This document shows, piece after piece, positions 1-6,273 of a DNA stretch of 11,360 bases; within the stretch, counting starts at the first letter, position 1, and every line of letters starts with the position of its first letter. Source of the DNA: Pseudomonadota bacterium (GTDB lineage: Bacteria > Myxococcota > UBA9042 > PHBI01). The DNA lies in assembly GCA_005772945.1 (NCBI GenBank), contig SXIE01000366.1, positions 1 to 11,360 on the forward strand, in the 5' to 3' direction. A program made the position numbers and the translations under genes. Below the pieces are notes generated by a model that ran no database searches, was not told the origin of the DNA, and saw nothing but the letters and a program-made list of their open reading frames with translations.

Positions 1-80
1 GGGCTGCGCGTGTCCTCTTGATGATGCATGATGGCGTCGCGGTGCCCGTGTTTTCGCGAACAATCCAAGGCGGTCATTCC

Positions 81-1649
81 ATGAGGCGCGCGTGCATGGC
101 TTTCGCGTTGGTGTTCGTGGCCGTCGCCGCCCTTGGCGTCGACGCGCGCGCCGCCCAGCGATACGCGCTCGTCATCGGATCCAACCAGGGCGACCCCGAC
201 GAGGCGTGGCTTCGCTACGCCGAGCGGGACGCCCAGCGCGTCGGCGATGTCCTGACGCGCCTCGGCAGCGTCGACCCGAGCGATCTAGTCCTCTTGCTCG
301 GCCCCGAGCCGGTCGCCCTCGAGCGCGCGCTCCACGCCCTGCGCGACGACGTGATGGCCGCGGCGGCGCGCGGCGAGCGCCCCATCGTGCTCGTGTACTT
401 CAGCGGACACGCCGACGGCAGCGCCGTTCACCTGCGCGGCGGACGCTTTCCGTTTGCCGCGCTGAAGTCGATGGTCGCCGAGGCCAAGGCCGAGCTGAGC
501 GTCTTCTTGGTCGATGCGTGCCGCTCCGGCGGGATCGTCCGCGCCCGCGGCGCGCGCCACGACCGGCCGATCGAGATCCGCGCCGACGACAGCCTCGCGA
601 GCGCGGGATTGGCCATCATCACGAGCTCGGCCGAAGGCGAGGACGCGCAGGAATCCGATCGCCTGGGCGGCGGGATCTTCACCCACCACCTCGTCACGGG
701 ACTCCTCGGCGCCGCCGACGCGTCGGGCGACCAGCGCGTCACGCTGTCCGAGGCGTTCCTCTACGCGTACGTCCAGACGCTCGCCTCGACGACCGACACG
801 CCGACGCTCCAGCATCCAACGTACGCGTTCCAGATCCAGGGGACGCGTGAGCTGGTCGTCACGCACCTCGAGGCCGACACGGGTCTCGGCCGCGTGCACC
901 TCGCCGAGGCCGGACACTACGTCCTCCTCGAGCGCTTCGGCGGTCGCGACGTCGCGGCCGAGCTCGACGCGCGCGCCGGCACCACCATCCTCCTGACGCC
1001 CGGGCCGTATCTCGTGCGCCTCCGCGGCGCGTCGGCGGTCTACGAGACCGAGCTCCGCATCCAGGGCGGGGCGACCGCGCGCATCGCGAGCGCCGATCTG
1101 CAGCAGGTCGCCTATCGCCACGCCACGCGCAAAGGCTACGGCCAAGCCACGCGCCGCGTGTTCTCGCTGGGGGCCGACTTCGAGATCGACGGGCCGATCC
1201 TGCCCGACACGGGCATCGCCTACGGCGCGGCGGTTACCGGTCAGCTCGACTTCGCCTCGGTCGCGCTGCGTGCGCGCGTGCGCTTCGCGATGAGCGGCGC
1301 CTCGAACGGCACGCTCGACCTGCGCCAGACCTTCGTCGGCGCCGACCTCGGCGTCTATTCGCTGTTCGACCTAGGCACCCACGGCTTCGGCTTCGGCTTG
1401 CGCGGCGGCTTTAACGTCGTGTGGCAGGACTTCGATGCGCGCGGCCACGCGCCCTCGCGGCAGGTGGTTCTCGGGCGCGTGGGACCCGTCCTGCGCGTCG
1501 AGCTGGCCCTCGGCCCCTCGGTCGCGCTGCAGCTCGACGGCGGCGCGGAGGTCTATCTCTTCGCGATCGCCGACGAAGCCGGCGCGACGTCGCTCACCTC
1601 GCGCATCGTGCCCTTTGGGGTGCTGGGGTTTGGTGTGCAATGGCCGTGA
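81..1649 (+). CDS. Secreted caspase-family (peptidase C14-like) protein with C-terminal beta-barrel-like region
   Basis: The 522-residue product opens with a signal peptide (MRRAC, hydrophobic core, cleavage near the ARA-AQ at residues 22-26), so it acts outside the cytoplasm. Residues about 26-255 are a caspase-like fold. The catalytic pair is visible: His110 in YFSGHADG and Cys147 in VDACRSGG. Residues about 260-345 look like a small beta-rich PEGA-like domain. Residues about 355-522 show alternating hydrophobic and polar residues, many Gly and aromatic residues and an end in GFGVQWP, which suggests an outer-membrane beta-barrel; this last reading is inference. ATG at 81 is preferred over TTG 18 or ATG 21/24 because those would bury the signal peptide behind 19-21 polar residues; a modest AAGGCGG lies upstream. 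Caspase-family proteases usually cut after Arg/Lys or Asp, but no substrate can be named. The lipoprotein gene follows 59 bases downstream. Confidence 0.88.
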   Translation: MRRACMAFALVFVAVAALGVDARAAQRYALVIGSNQGDPDEAWLRYAERDAQRVGDVLTRLGSVDPSDLVLLLGPEPVALERALHALRDDVMAAAARGERPIVLVYFSGHADGSAVHLRGGRFPFAALKSMVAEAKAELSVFLVDACRSGGIVRARGARHDRPIEIRADDSLASAGLAIITSSAEGEDAQESDRLGGGIFTHHLVTGLLGAADASGDQRVTLSEAFLYAYVQTLASTTDTPTLQHPTYAFQIQGTRELVVTHLEADTGLGRVHLAEAGHYVLLERFGGRDVAAELDARAGTTILLTPGPYLVRLRGASAVYETELRIQGGATARIASADLQQVAYRHATRKGYGQATRRVFSLGADFEIDGPILPDTGIAYGAAVTGQLDFASVALRARVRFAMSGASNGTLDLRQTFVGADLGVYSLFDLGTHGFGFGLRGGFNVVWQDFDARGHAPSRQVVLGRVGPVLRVELALGPSVALQLDGGAEVYLFAIADEAGATSLTSRIVPFGVLGFGVQWP

Positions 1650-1660
1650 ATTCGCAGAAG

Positions 1661-1677
1661 GCCTGGCGAAGCCAGGC
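1661..1677 (+). terminator. Perfect 7-bp hairpin between two genes
   Basis: GCCTGGC, loop GAA, GCCAGGC: a perfect inverted repeat 11 bases after the caspase stop codon. The C-GAA-G closing makes a stable tight loop. No T-run follows, so it could be a weak intrinsic terminator, an mRNA-end stabiliser or a processing site. It lies before the start of the next gene at 1709. Confidence 0.4.
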
Positions 1678-1708
1678 TGCCCAAGAATGGAGATCCCGGG
1701 GGCCGACA

Positions 1709-2515
1709 ATGGGCGTATGGACCGCATACCTGGCGGTCGCGGCCGCGGTTCTCGGCGCCTGCGGCGATGGCCTCAAGGACGGGAGCTACCGCGGCGAGCC
1801 GCTCCATGTCCTCGAAGGTTGGGTCAAGCTCGACACGACCGAAACGGCGCCCGGCGTGACGCTCGTCGTCGGCGAGCTCCGCGTCGCCGTCTTCTGGTCG
1901 CGCTCGGCGGACGCGCTCGCCGCGGGCACCGTCGGGATCGATCAGGACGTCGCGACCGGCGGGAGCTTCCCGGCGCGCTACCGGCTCGTCATCTATGAGC
2001 CGCCGCCCGACGAGCTGCTCGTGCCGGTACTCGACGGCAGCGGCCACTACGCCTTCGCGCTCGTCTTGGCGTACGTCGACGGCAACGGCGATGGGGCCTG
2101 GAATCGGCGCAGCGAGCGCCTCGTCGGCGGCGCCGTGCAGCGCCTCCTCGTCTACACGCCGGACGGCGTCGAAAGCGCCACATTCGGCAAGCTCGCCAAG
2201 GGCTTCCACCACCTCGAGCCCAAGACCCAGGTCTGCGCCTCGGGTCTCCCGACCGTGTTCGCGCCCGATCCCAATCCGGACCTCGAGCTGACGATCTCGA
2301 TGACGTTTCCGACCGACGTCGTGCTCGATCTCGACTGCGACGGCGACTCCCGCGAGTGGTGGTCGCTGTGCCCGCCGCTCGAGACGATCTTCGTCATCAG
2401 ATCCGCGCCCGGCGGGTCGTTGGGTCCGGCGACGATCGGCTCGAACCCGTGCGCCGCGACGTCGTTGCCGAACATGCGGACGTCGTTCTCGTCGGCCGTC
2501 GCGGACTTGACGTAG
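1709..2515 (+). CDS. Predicted lipoprotein of unknown function, C-terminus possibly altered
   Basis: This 268-residue protein begins with a lipoprotein signal: hydrophobic residues 4-15, then the lipobox LGAC with Cys18 as the predicted lipidated residue. ATG 1709 is chosen because it places that signal at the N-terminus; an in-frame ATG at 1640 would overlap the caspase stop and add 23 polar residues. The body is beta-rich. It contains two Asp-rich loops that resemble calcium-binding loops: DGNGDG at residues 124-129 and a D-x-D-x-D-x-D run at residues 207-213. I do not recognise the family. From about residue 230 (base 2400) the frame loses coding character: tcg and ttg codons dominate, an AGA codon appears and G at first positions drops. 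The natural C-terminus may therefore have been replaced. Its last 364 bases overlap the convergent gene. Confidence 0.75.
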   Translation: MGVWTAYLAVAAAVLGACGDGLKDGSYRGEPLHVLEGWVKLDTTETAPGVTLVVGELRVAVFWSRSADALAAGTVGIDQDVATGGSFPARYRLVIYEPPPDELLVPVLDGSGHYAFALVLAYVDGNGDGAWNRRSERLVGGAVQRLLVYTPDGVESATFGKLAKGFHHLEPKTQVCASGLPTVFAPDPNPDLELTISMTFPTDVVLDLDCDGDSREWWSLCPPLETIFVIRSAPGGSLGPATIGSNPCAATSLPNMRTSFSSAVADLT

Positions 2516-3309
2516 CCGATGGCGAAGTTCTCCCACGCGACGAGGTCCCCGGGGTTGCCCGAGGGCGGCATGAACGACACCGTGCTGGTGTCCCAGCCCG
2601 GCGGAATCGCGATCTGGCTGGCGTAGTCGACGGGCGGCGGCGCGAGCGGTGCGGCGGGAACGACGCGGCCACTGTTGCGCATGCCGAACCCGCCGACGTA
2701 GGTGAGCTTGGCCTGAACCCCGCCAATGGTGGTGCCGGCGAGGGCAACCGGGCTCGGGTCCTTGTCGAGGGTATGGCCGACGGCCGGTGCTGGAGGCGGC
2801 GCGGCCGGGTCGACGGTGACCGTGAAGGCGAGCGGCGCGCCGCTCGAGGCGCCGGAAGCGTCGCGCGCGAAAGCGCAGAAGTGGCGGAGGCCCTCGCCGG
2901 TGGTCACGGTCTGATACGCGTCGGGGTCGCCCGGGTGGTTCCACCACGGCGCGGCCGGAGCGATGCCGCAGGAGGCGTCGGGCTGCTCGACGATCTGGAA
3001 GGTCTCGAAGAGCGGGATTTCGTATCGCACCGCGAAGACGGGCAGGGTCGAGACGATCCCGTCGGGGGCCAGCCACAGCAGCCCCTCGAAGCGGATGGTC
3101 GGCGCAACGAGTGGGTCGGGCGGGCCGAGCTTGGCGTTCGGGGTGGGTGCGGTCGAGTCCACGACGAGGGCGGTCTCGCGGTCGTCGACGGCGTCCTGCG
3201 AGGCGTCGCAGGCCGAGGTCGTCGTGAGGGAGAGAAGCAGCAAAGACAGGGCTGGCGATGCGGTGCGCGGCGAGCGGGGAGCGCGGGGAACGCGTCGGAC
3301 CACGGTCAT
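2152..3309 (-). CDS. Predicted lipoprotein of unknown function, convergent with and overlapping its neighbour
   Basis: The frame encodes 385 residues. The N-terminus has several Arg, a Leu-rich core and a lipobox-like TSAC with Cys34; position -3 is Thr, so lipidation is likely but not certain. The ATG at 3309 is set by a strong GGAG eight bases upstream. Residues 50-300 are beta-rich, with Pro-rich linkers and several Trp and Gly; the family is not recognised. After about residue 305 (base 2395) the reading becomes Ser/Arg-rich, with tcg, aga, agg and gga codons unlike the rest. The final 80 residues therefore look like antisense read-through of the plus-strand lipoprotein gene, not native protein. 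The gene diverges from the Cys-rich lipoprotein gene across a 269-base gap. Confidence 0.7.
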   Translation of the reverse strand: MTVVRRVPRAPRSPRTASPALSLLLLSLTTTSACDASQDAVDDRETALVVDSTAPTPNAKLGPPDPLVAPTIRFEGLLWLAPDGIVSTLPVFAVRYEIPLFETFQIVEQPDASCGIAPAAPWWNHPGDPDAYQTVTTGEGLRHFCAFARDASGASSGAPLAFTVTVDPAAPPPAPAVGHTLDKDPSPVALAGTTIGGVQAKLTYVGGFGMRNSGRVVPAAPLAPPPVDYASQIAIPPGWDTSTVSFMPPSGNPGDLVAWENFAIGYVKSATADENDVRMFGNDVAAHGFEPIVAGPNDPPGADLMTKIVSSGGHSDHHSRESPSQSRSSTTSVGNVIEIVSSRSGLGSGANTVGRPEAQTWVLGSRWWKPLASLPNVALSTPSGV

Positions 3310-3521
3310 GCGATCGTCTCCATGTTGGTCTCGGGTGAGTTTGGACGGGCCGGCGCGGCGCGCTCGCGGATGCGAGGCGCGCGCTACGCCGGGGGCGCTC
3401 GGCGGGGTACCGAGCAGGAGTCTCTTCGCGACCGACCCGGCGATCGTCGAGAAAAGAGCGGTAGCGCGGGAACATCCGACAGAACTTGGGCGCGCGAGGC
3501 TCGGGCGCTGCGACCCGGAGA

Positions 3522-3550
3522 TTGACACCGGCGCGGCGCGTTGTTAGCCC
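3522..3550 (+). promoter_or_regulatory. Sigma-70-like promoter for the Cys-rich lipoprotein gene
   Basis: A consensus -35 TTGACA at 3522-3527 is followed, after 17 bases, by TAGCCC at 3545-3550 as a weak -10. The predicted transcript start near 3557 would leave a leader of about 20 bases holding the GGAG ribosome site. The -35 is perfect; the -10 matches only at its first two bases. Confidence 0.5.
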
Positions 3551-3578
3551 GCGACCTCCTTTCGAATCGGAGCCCCCC

Positions 3579-3938
3579 ATGGCACGACTGTTTCGTGCCT
3601 TCGTGATGACCTTTGCGTTGACCGCCGCCTGCGACAGCGCGGTGACCGGCAGCGAGCCGACGCAACCGGCGCAGACTGAGGCAGCCCTCAAGGTCAAGCC
3701 GGGCAAGGGCAACGCGATCTGCACCCTCAAGTGCATGGCCCCGCCCGAGGGCTGCGAGTACGAGGGCGCCTTCACGACCGGGCCCTGCAACAAGGTCACG
3801 TGCGGCGAGGTCGTGTGCGACAGCTGCCCGCTGCCGAACTGCGCGCCGCCGCCGGACGGTTGCACCTACCAGAACACGAACGTCACGACGTGCCCGTACA
3901 GCTGCGGTCAGCTCGTGTGTGACGGTACGTCACTCTAG
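3579..3938 (+). CDS. Small Cys-rich lipoprotein with a duplicated six-cysteine module
   Basis: The 119-residue product has a short lipoprotein-type signal ending LTAAC (Cys18), then a Pro/Thr/Ala linker to about residue 45. The rest is two tandem copies of one module. Copy 1 has cysteines at 48, 52, 59, 70, 75 and 80; copy 2 has them at 83, 88, 95, 105, 109 and 114. The shared pattern is C-x3/4-C-x-P-P-x-G-C-x-Y, a variable loop, then C-x3/4-C-G-x-[VL]-V-C-D. Twelve cysteines outside the cytoplasm suggest six disulfides or a metal site; both readings are inference. ATG 3579 has GGAG six bases upstream. It has its own promoter-like sequence and is divergent from the minus-strand lipoprotein gene. 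I know no characterised function. Confidence 0.82.
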   Translation: MARLFRAFVMTFALTAACDSAVTGSEPTQPAQTEAALKVKPGKGNAICTLKCMAPPEGCEYEGAFTTGPCNKVTCGEVVCDSCPLPNCAPPPDGCTYQNTNVTTCPYSCGQLVCDGTSL

Positions 3939-3976
3939 GCGCCGAACGCGCCCGCCGCTCGCTCTGGCGCCCCGAG

Positions 3977-4001
3977 CGCTGCGCCCGACCTCAGGGCAGC
4001 G
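3977..4001 (+). terminator. Candidate terminator at a convergent gene junction
   Basis: CGCTG (3977-3981) and CCC (3984-3986) pair with GGG-CAGCG (3994-4001), with a 2-base bulge and a 7-base loop. In the plus direction the hairpin is followed by a pyrimidine-rich gcttcttctcc, fitting an intrinsic terminator for the Cys-rich gene. It overlaps the last codons and the stop codon of the minus-strand gene. Confidence 0.33.
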
Positions 4002-4683
4002 GCTTCTTCTCCACGCGCTCGTACTCGTACTCGTAGCCGGCGGCGGTCCTGAGATCCCAGTCGAAGTAGCAGATCATCAGGATCCGCTCGACGCTCGGGT
4101 CCATGTCGCCGAGCACATCACACGGGTACGCATCGCCTTTCGCGTTTCCGAAGGCACCCTCGGGGGTGACCTTGTCGATGGTCACGAGCACGCGGTTCTT
4201 GAACGTGCAGCGGATCTCGCCTTCGATCGTGGCCGAGACGTACTTGCCGTCGGGGTTGCCCGACAGGCGCTCGGTGAAGTGCGTCCCGTCGATCGTGATC
4301 GTGCTCGCGTAGTTCGGCGTGCGCGTCTGACCGACGAAGCGCCACTCGCCGGGGAGGCGCCCGTAGCCGCCGCTGCAGTCGTTCTTCAGCGCGAGCGCGC
4401 GGTACTCGTCGAGGATCTTCTGCTTCTCGGGCGTGAGCGCGCCGACCGGGCCCTCGACCGTCGTGAACTGCGCCATTACATCCGCGGCCAGCGGGCTTGC
4501 CGCGTCGTCCGGCGGTGCCGCGTCGGGCGCGGGCGCAGGCGTGCTGTCCGGGGCCGGGGTGTCGTCGCGACGCTCGGGCGTGGCGCACCCGGCGGCGGCG
4601 AAAACACCAAGGACGCTCGCGAGTTGCGCGAAGCGGGCGCAGACGCTTGGGCGTGGGCGCGAGAGGTTCCAGACGCGTTTCAT
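3991..4683 (-). CDS. Predicted lipoprotein of unknown function, last gene of the minus-strand operon
   Basis: This 230-residue protein has a basic N-terminus, a hydrophobic stretch and the lipobox AAGC (Cys33), followed by a Pro/Ala/Asp-rich linker to about residue 68. That is the usual design for a lipoprotein held off the membrane by a flexible tether. The globular part (about 70-225) is beta-rich and carries four cysteines, enough for two disulfides. It is of the lipocalin or DUF size range, but I do not recognise it. The start has GAGG six bases upstream, inside the Nudix gene. Its ATG shares four bases (ATGA) with the Nudix stop, so translation is probably coupled. Confidence 0.82.
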   Translation of the reverse strand: MKRVWNLSRPRPSVCARFAQLASVLGVFAAAGCATPERRDDTPAPDSTPAPAPDAAPPDDAASPLAADVMAQFTTVEGPVGALTPEKQKILDEYRALALKNDCSGGYGRLPGEWRFVGQTRTPNYASTITIDGTHFTERLSGNPDGKYVSATIEGEIRCTFKNRVLVTIDKVTPEGAFGNAKGDAYPCDVLGDMDPSVERILMICYFDWDLRTAAGYEYEYERVEKKPLP

Positions 4684-5072
4684 GAAGACCTCGACCTGTG
4701 CAGGGCCGCGATGAGCGGCGCGTTCGCCGGCGGAAAAGGAAGGGCGATGAGCTCGTCGTCGCTGAGATGCGCGAGCGCGTCAGCCGCGAGCGCGCGCGGG
4801 GGCGGACTGTCGGGCGCGAGCCGCGTGCGATAGAAGAGCAGGAGAACCGTTCGCTCGGGGTATGTCCAATACGAGAACGTGAACGGCTCGGGCGTTTCGA
4901 CGGTGACCCCGAGCTCCTCGCCCAGCTCGCGCACGAGCGCATCGCTCGGTGATTCGCCCGGCTCGACCTTGCCGCCGGGCAGCTCCCAGGCGCCTCCCAG
5001 GTGGGCGTCCGCCTTGCGACGCGTGACGATCGTGCGATCGCCGTCGCGCACGAGCCCGACCGCGACGACCAT
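4680..5072 (-). CDS. Nudix hydrolase, MutT-like
   Basis: This 130-residue protein holds a complete Nudix box at residues 34-56, G-x5-E-x7-R-E-L-x-E-E-x-G-V: Gly34, Glu40, Arg48-Glu49, Glu52-Glu53 and Gly55 are all present. Nudix enzymes cleave nucleoside diphosphates linked to another group, using Mg2+ bound by these glutamates. The small size, the TRRK segment near the N-terminus and the LPFPPAN segment near the C-terminus resemble MutT/NudG-type (d)NTP pyrophosphatases that clean damaged nucleotides; the exact substrate cannot be read from sequence. The enzyme is cytoplasmic, since there is no signal peptide. The ATG overlaps the transglycosylase stop by one base (TGATG), with GAGGGG about 11 bases upstream. 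Its presence between two exported proteins is unusual. Confidence 0.9.
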   Translation of the reverse strand: MVVAVGLVRDGDRTIVTRRKADAHLGGAWELPGGKVEPGESPSDALVRELGEELGVTVETPEPFTFSYWTYPERTVLLLFYRTRLAPDSPPPRALAADALAHLSDDELIALPFPPANAPLIAALHRSRSS

Positions 5073-5542
5073 CACAGCACACACCCCTCGCGCAGAAAGC
5101 GCGTGCGCATGCCAAGGATCTGCTCGACGAACCCGAAGTTCGAGGGGACCACGCGCGCCTTGAAGGCCTTGCCTGCGACCACGTTGCCGCCGCCATAACC
5201 CGAGAGCCCATAGACGATGCGCCCGTCGTAGCGCGTCAGGAAGCGCGCGAGCAGCAGCGTGCCGCAGCGCAGGTTCTCGGCCTCGTCGTCGAGGTCGCCG
5301 CAACCGAGGCGTTGGCCGACCGACGGCATGACCTGCATCAGCCCGCGCGCGCCCGAGCGCTTGTTGGTCTGCGAGCGAAAGCCCGACTCGTGCGCGACGA
5401 TCGCGACCACCAGCGCCATGTCCACGCCGGCCGTGCGCGCCGCGGTCTCGATCGCCGGAAGGAGCGCACGGCATCGCTCCGCACGCGCCTCTGAAGGGCG
5501 CGCGGAGACGATCAGCCACAGCGCGAGGGCGAGCGGACTCAT
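5072..5542 (-). CDS. Small lytic transglycosylase (SLT/goose-lysozyme-like fold)
   Basis: The 156-residue product probably cleaves the beta-1,4 bond of peptidoglycan with 1,6-anhydro ring formation. A short hydrophobic leader ends near EARA-ERC (residues 18-24), which fits export, although its n-region lacks basic residues. Family motifs are in order: the catalytic Glu52 in AHESGF, GARGLMQVMP at residues 64-73 (the GLMQ motif), and GYGGGN at 115-120 in place of the more usual AYNAG motif. Four cysteines (24, 81, 93, 154) may form disulfides. The ATG shares four bases with the ABC ATPase stop (ATGA), and the stop overlaps the Nudix start. It is short for the family, with no extra wall-binding domain. 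Confidence 0.88.
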   Translation of the reverse strand: MSPLALALWLIVSARPSEARAERCRALLPAIETAARTAGVDMALVVAIVAHESGFRSQTNKRSGARGLMQVMPSVGQRLGCGDLDDEAENLRCGTLLLARFLTRYDGRIVYGLSGYGGGNVVAGKAFKARVVPSNFGFVEQILGMRTRFLREGCVL

Positions 5543-6273
5543 GCACCTCCGGTGTGCTCGATGAAGTAGCTCTCGAGGGTCTCGCCGCGCGCCACGAGCG
5601 CATCGAGGGCGGCGCGATCGAGGACGCTCACGAGGCGGCCCGCATCGATCAGCACCACGCGCGTACACAAGCGCTCGAGGACATCCAAGATGTGCGACAC
5701 GAGCACGATGGCCGTCCCGCGCGCGAGCTCCTCGCGCAGCACCGTCTTGACCTCGGCGGCGGCGCGCGGATCGAGATCGTTGAGCGACTCGTCGAGGACG
5801 AGCAGCGGCGGCGCCCCGACCAGCGCCGCGCAGATCGCGAGCTTGCGCGCCATGCCCTCGCTGTACTCGCGGACGAGACGGTCCTTGGCCTCGGTCAGAC
5901 GGAAGCGCGCGAGCAACGACACGATGCGCGGCGCGGACTCGGCGACCGGGATGTCGCGCGCGGCGGCCACGAATTCCAGCAGCTCGAGGCCGGTGAGAAA
6001 CGGGTAGAGCGCCAGATCCTGCGGCACGTAGCCGATGTGGCGCCGCGCCGCGAGCGGGTCCCTGGCGAGGTCGTGGCCGCCGACGGTGATGGTCCCAGCG
6101 TCGGCCAAGAGCTGGCCGGTCAGGATCTTCACGCACGTGCTCTTGCCCGCGCCGTTTGGGCCGATGAGGCCCACCAGCTCGCCGGGCGCGACGGCCAGAT
6201 CGAGCCCCGCGACGGCGACCGTGCGACGGAATTTCTTTTGGAGACCCACGATGTCCAGGGCGAGTGTCGTCAC
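5539..6273 (-). CDS. ABC transporter ATP-binding protein (ABC-2 type exporter)
   Basis: The 244-residue nucleotide-binding subunit has every ABC motif: Walker A GPNGAGKST (38-46), Q-loop Gln85 in YVPQD, signature YSEGM (137-141, a common variant of LSGGQ in ABC-2 ATPases), Walker B ending in Asp161-Glu162, D-loop LNDLD and switch His194. It should drive the membrane protein encoded immediately upstream. The start is GTG at 6273, which overlaps the permease stop (GTGA) and places the protein at the normal family length. The substrate is unknown. Transglycosylase, Nudix and lipoprotein genes downstream hint at a cell-envelope role, which is inference from context only. Confidence 0.92.
   Translation of the reverse strand: MTTLALDIVGLQKKFRRTVAVAGLDLAVAPGELVGLIGPNGAGKSTCVKILTGQLLADAGTITVGGHDLARDPLAARRHIGYVPQDLALYPFLTGLELLEFVAAARDIPVAESAPRIVSLLARFRLTEAKDRLVREYSEGMARKLAICAALVGAPPLLVLDESLNDLDPRAAAEVKTVLREELARGTAIVLVSHILDVLERLCTRVVLIDAGRLVSVLDRAALDALVARGETLESYFIEHTGGA

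Noticed and set aside
1..80. AACAAT (59-64) and TTGATG (18-23) as promoter for the caspase gene.
   Set aside because: The spacing of 35 bases is far from the 16-18 needed, and the upstream region is cut by the window edge.
3397..3415. Hairpin GCTCGG-7-CCGAGC in the gap between divergent lipoprotein genes.
   Set aside because: Only six pairs, with no T-run or matching copy nearby. It could lie in the leader of the minus-strand gene but supports no specific role.
2356..3525. A 389-codon plus-strand frame opposite the minus-strand lipoprotein gene.
   Set aside because: Gly/Arg/Val-rich with no recognisable signal or domain. The opposite strand has a strong ribosome site and a lipoprotein signal.
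1553..3865. A 770-codon open frame on the minus strand.
   Set aside because: Arg/Pro-rich and low in ordinary residues, it runs antisense to the caspase end and two lipoprotein genes. High GC makes stop codons rare, so such frames arise by chance.
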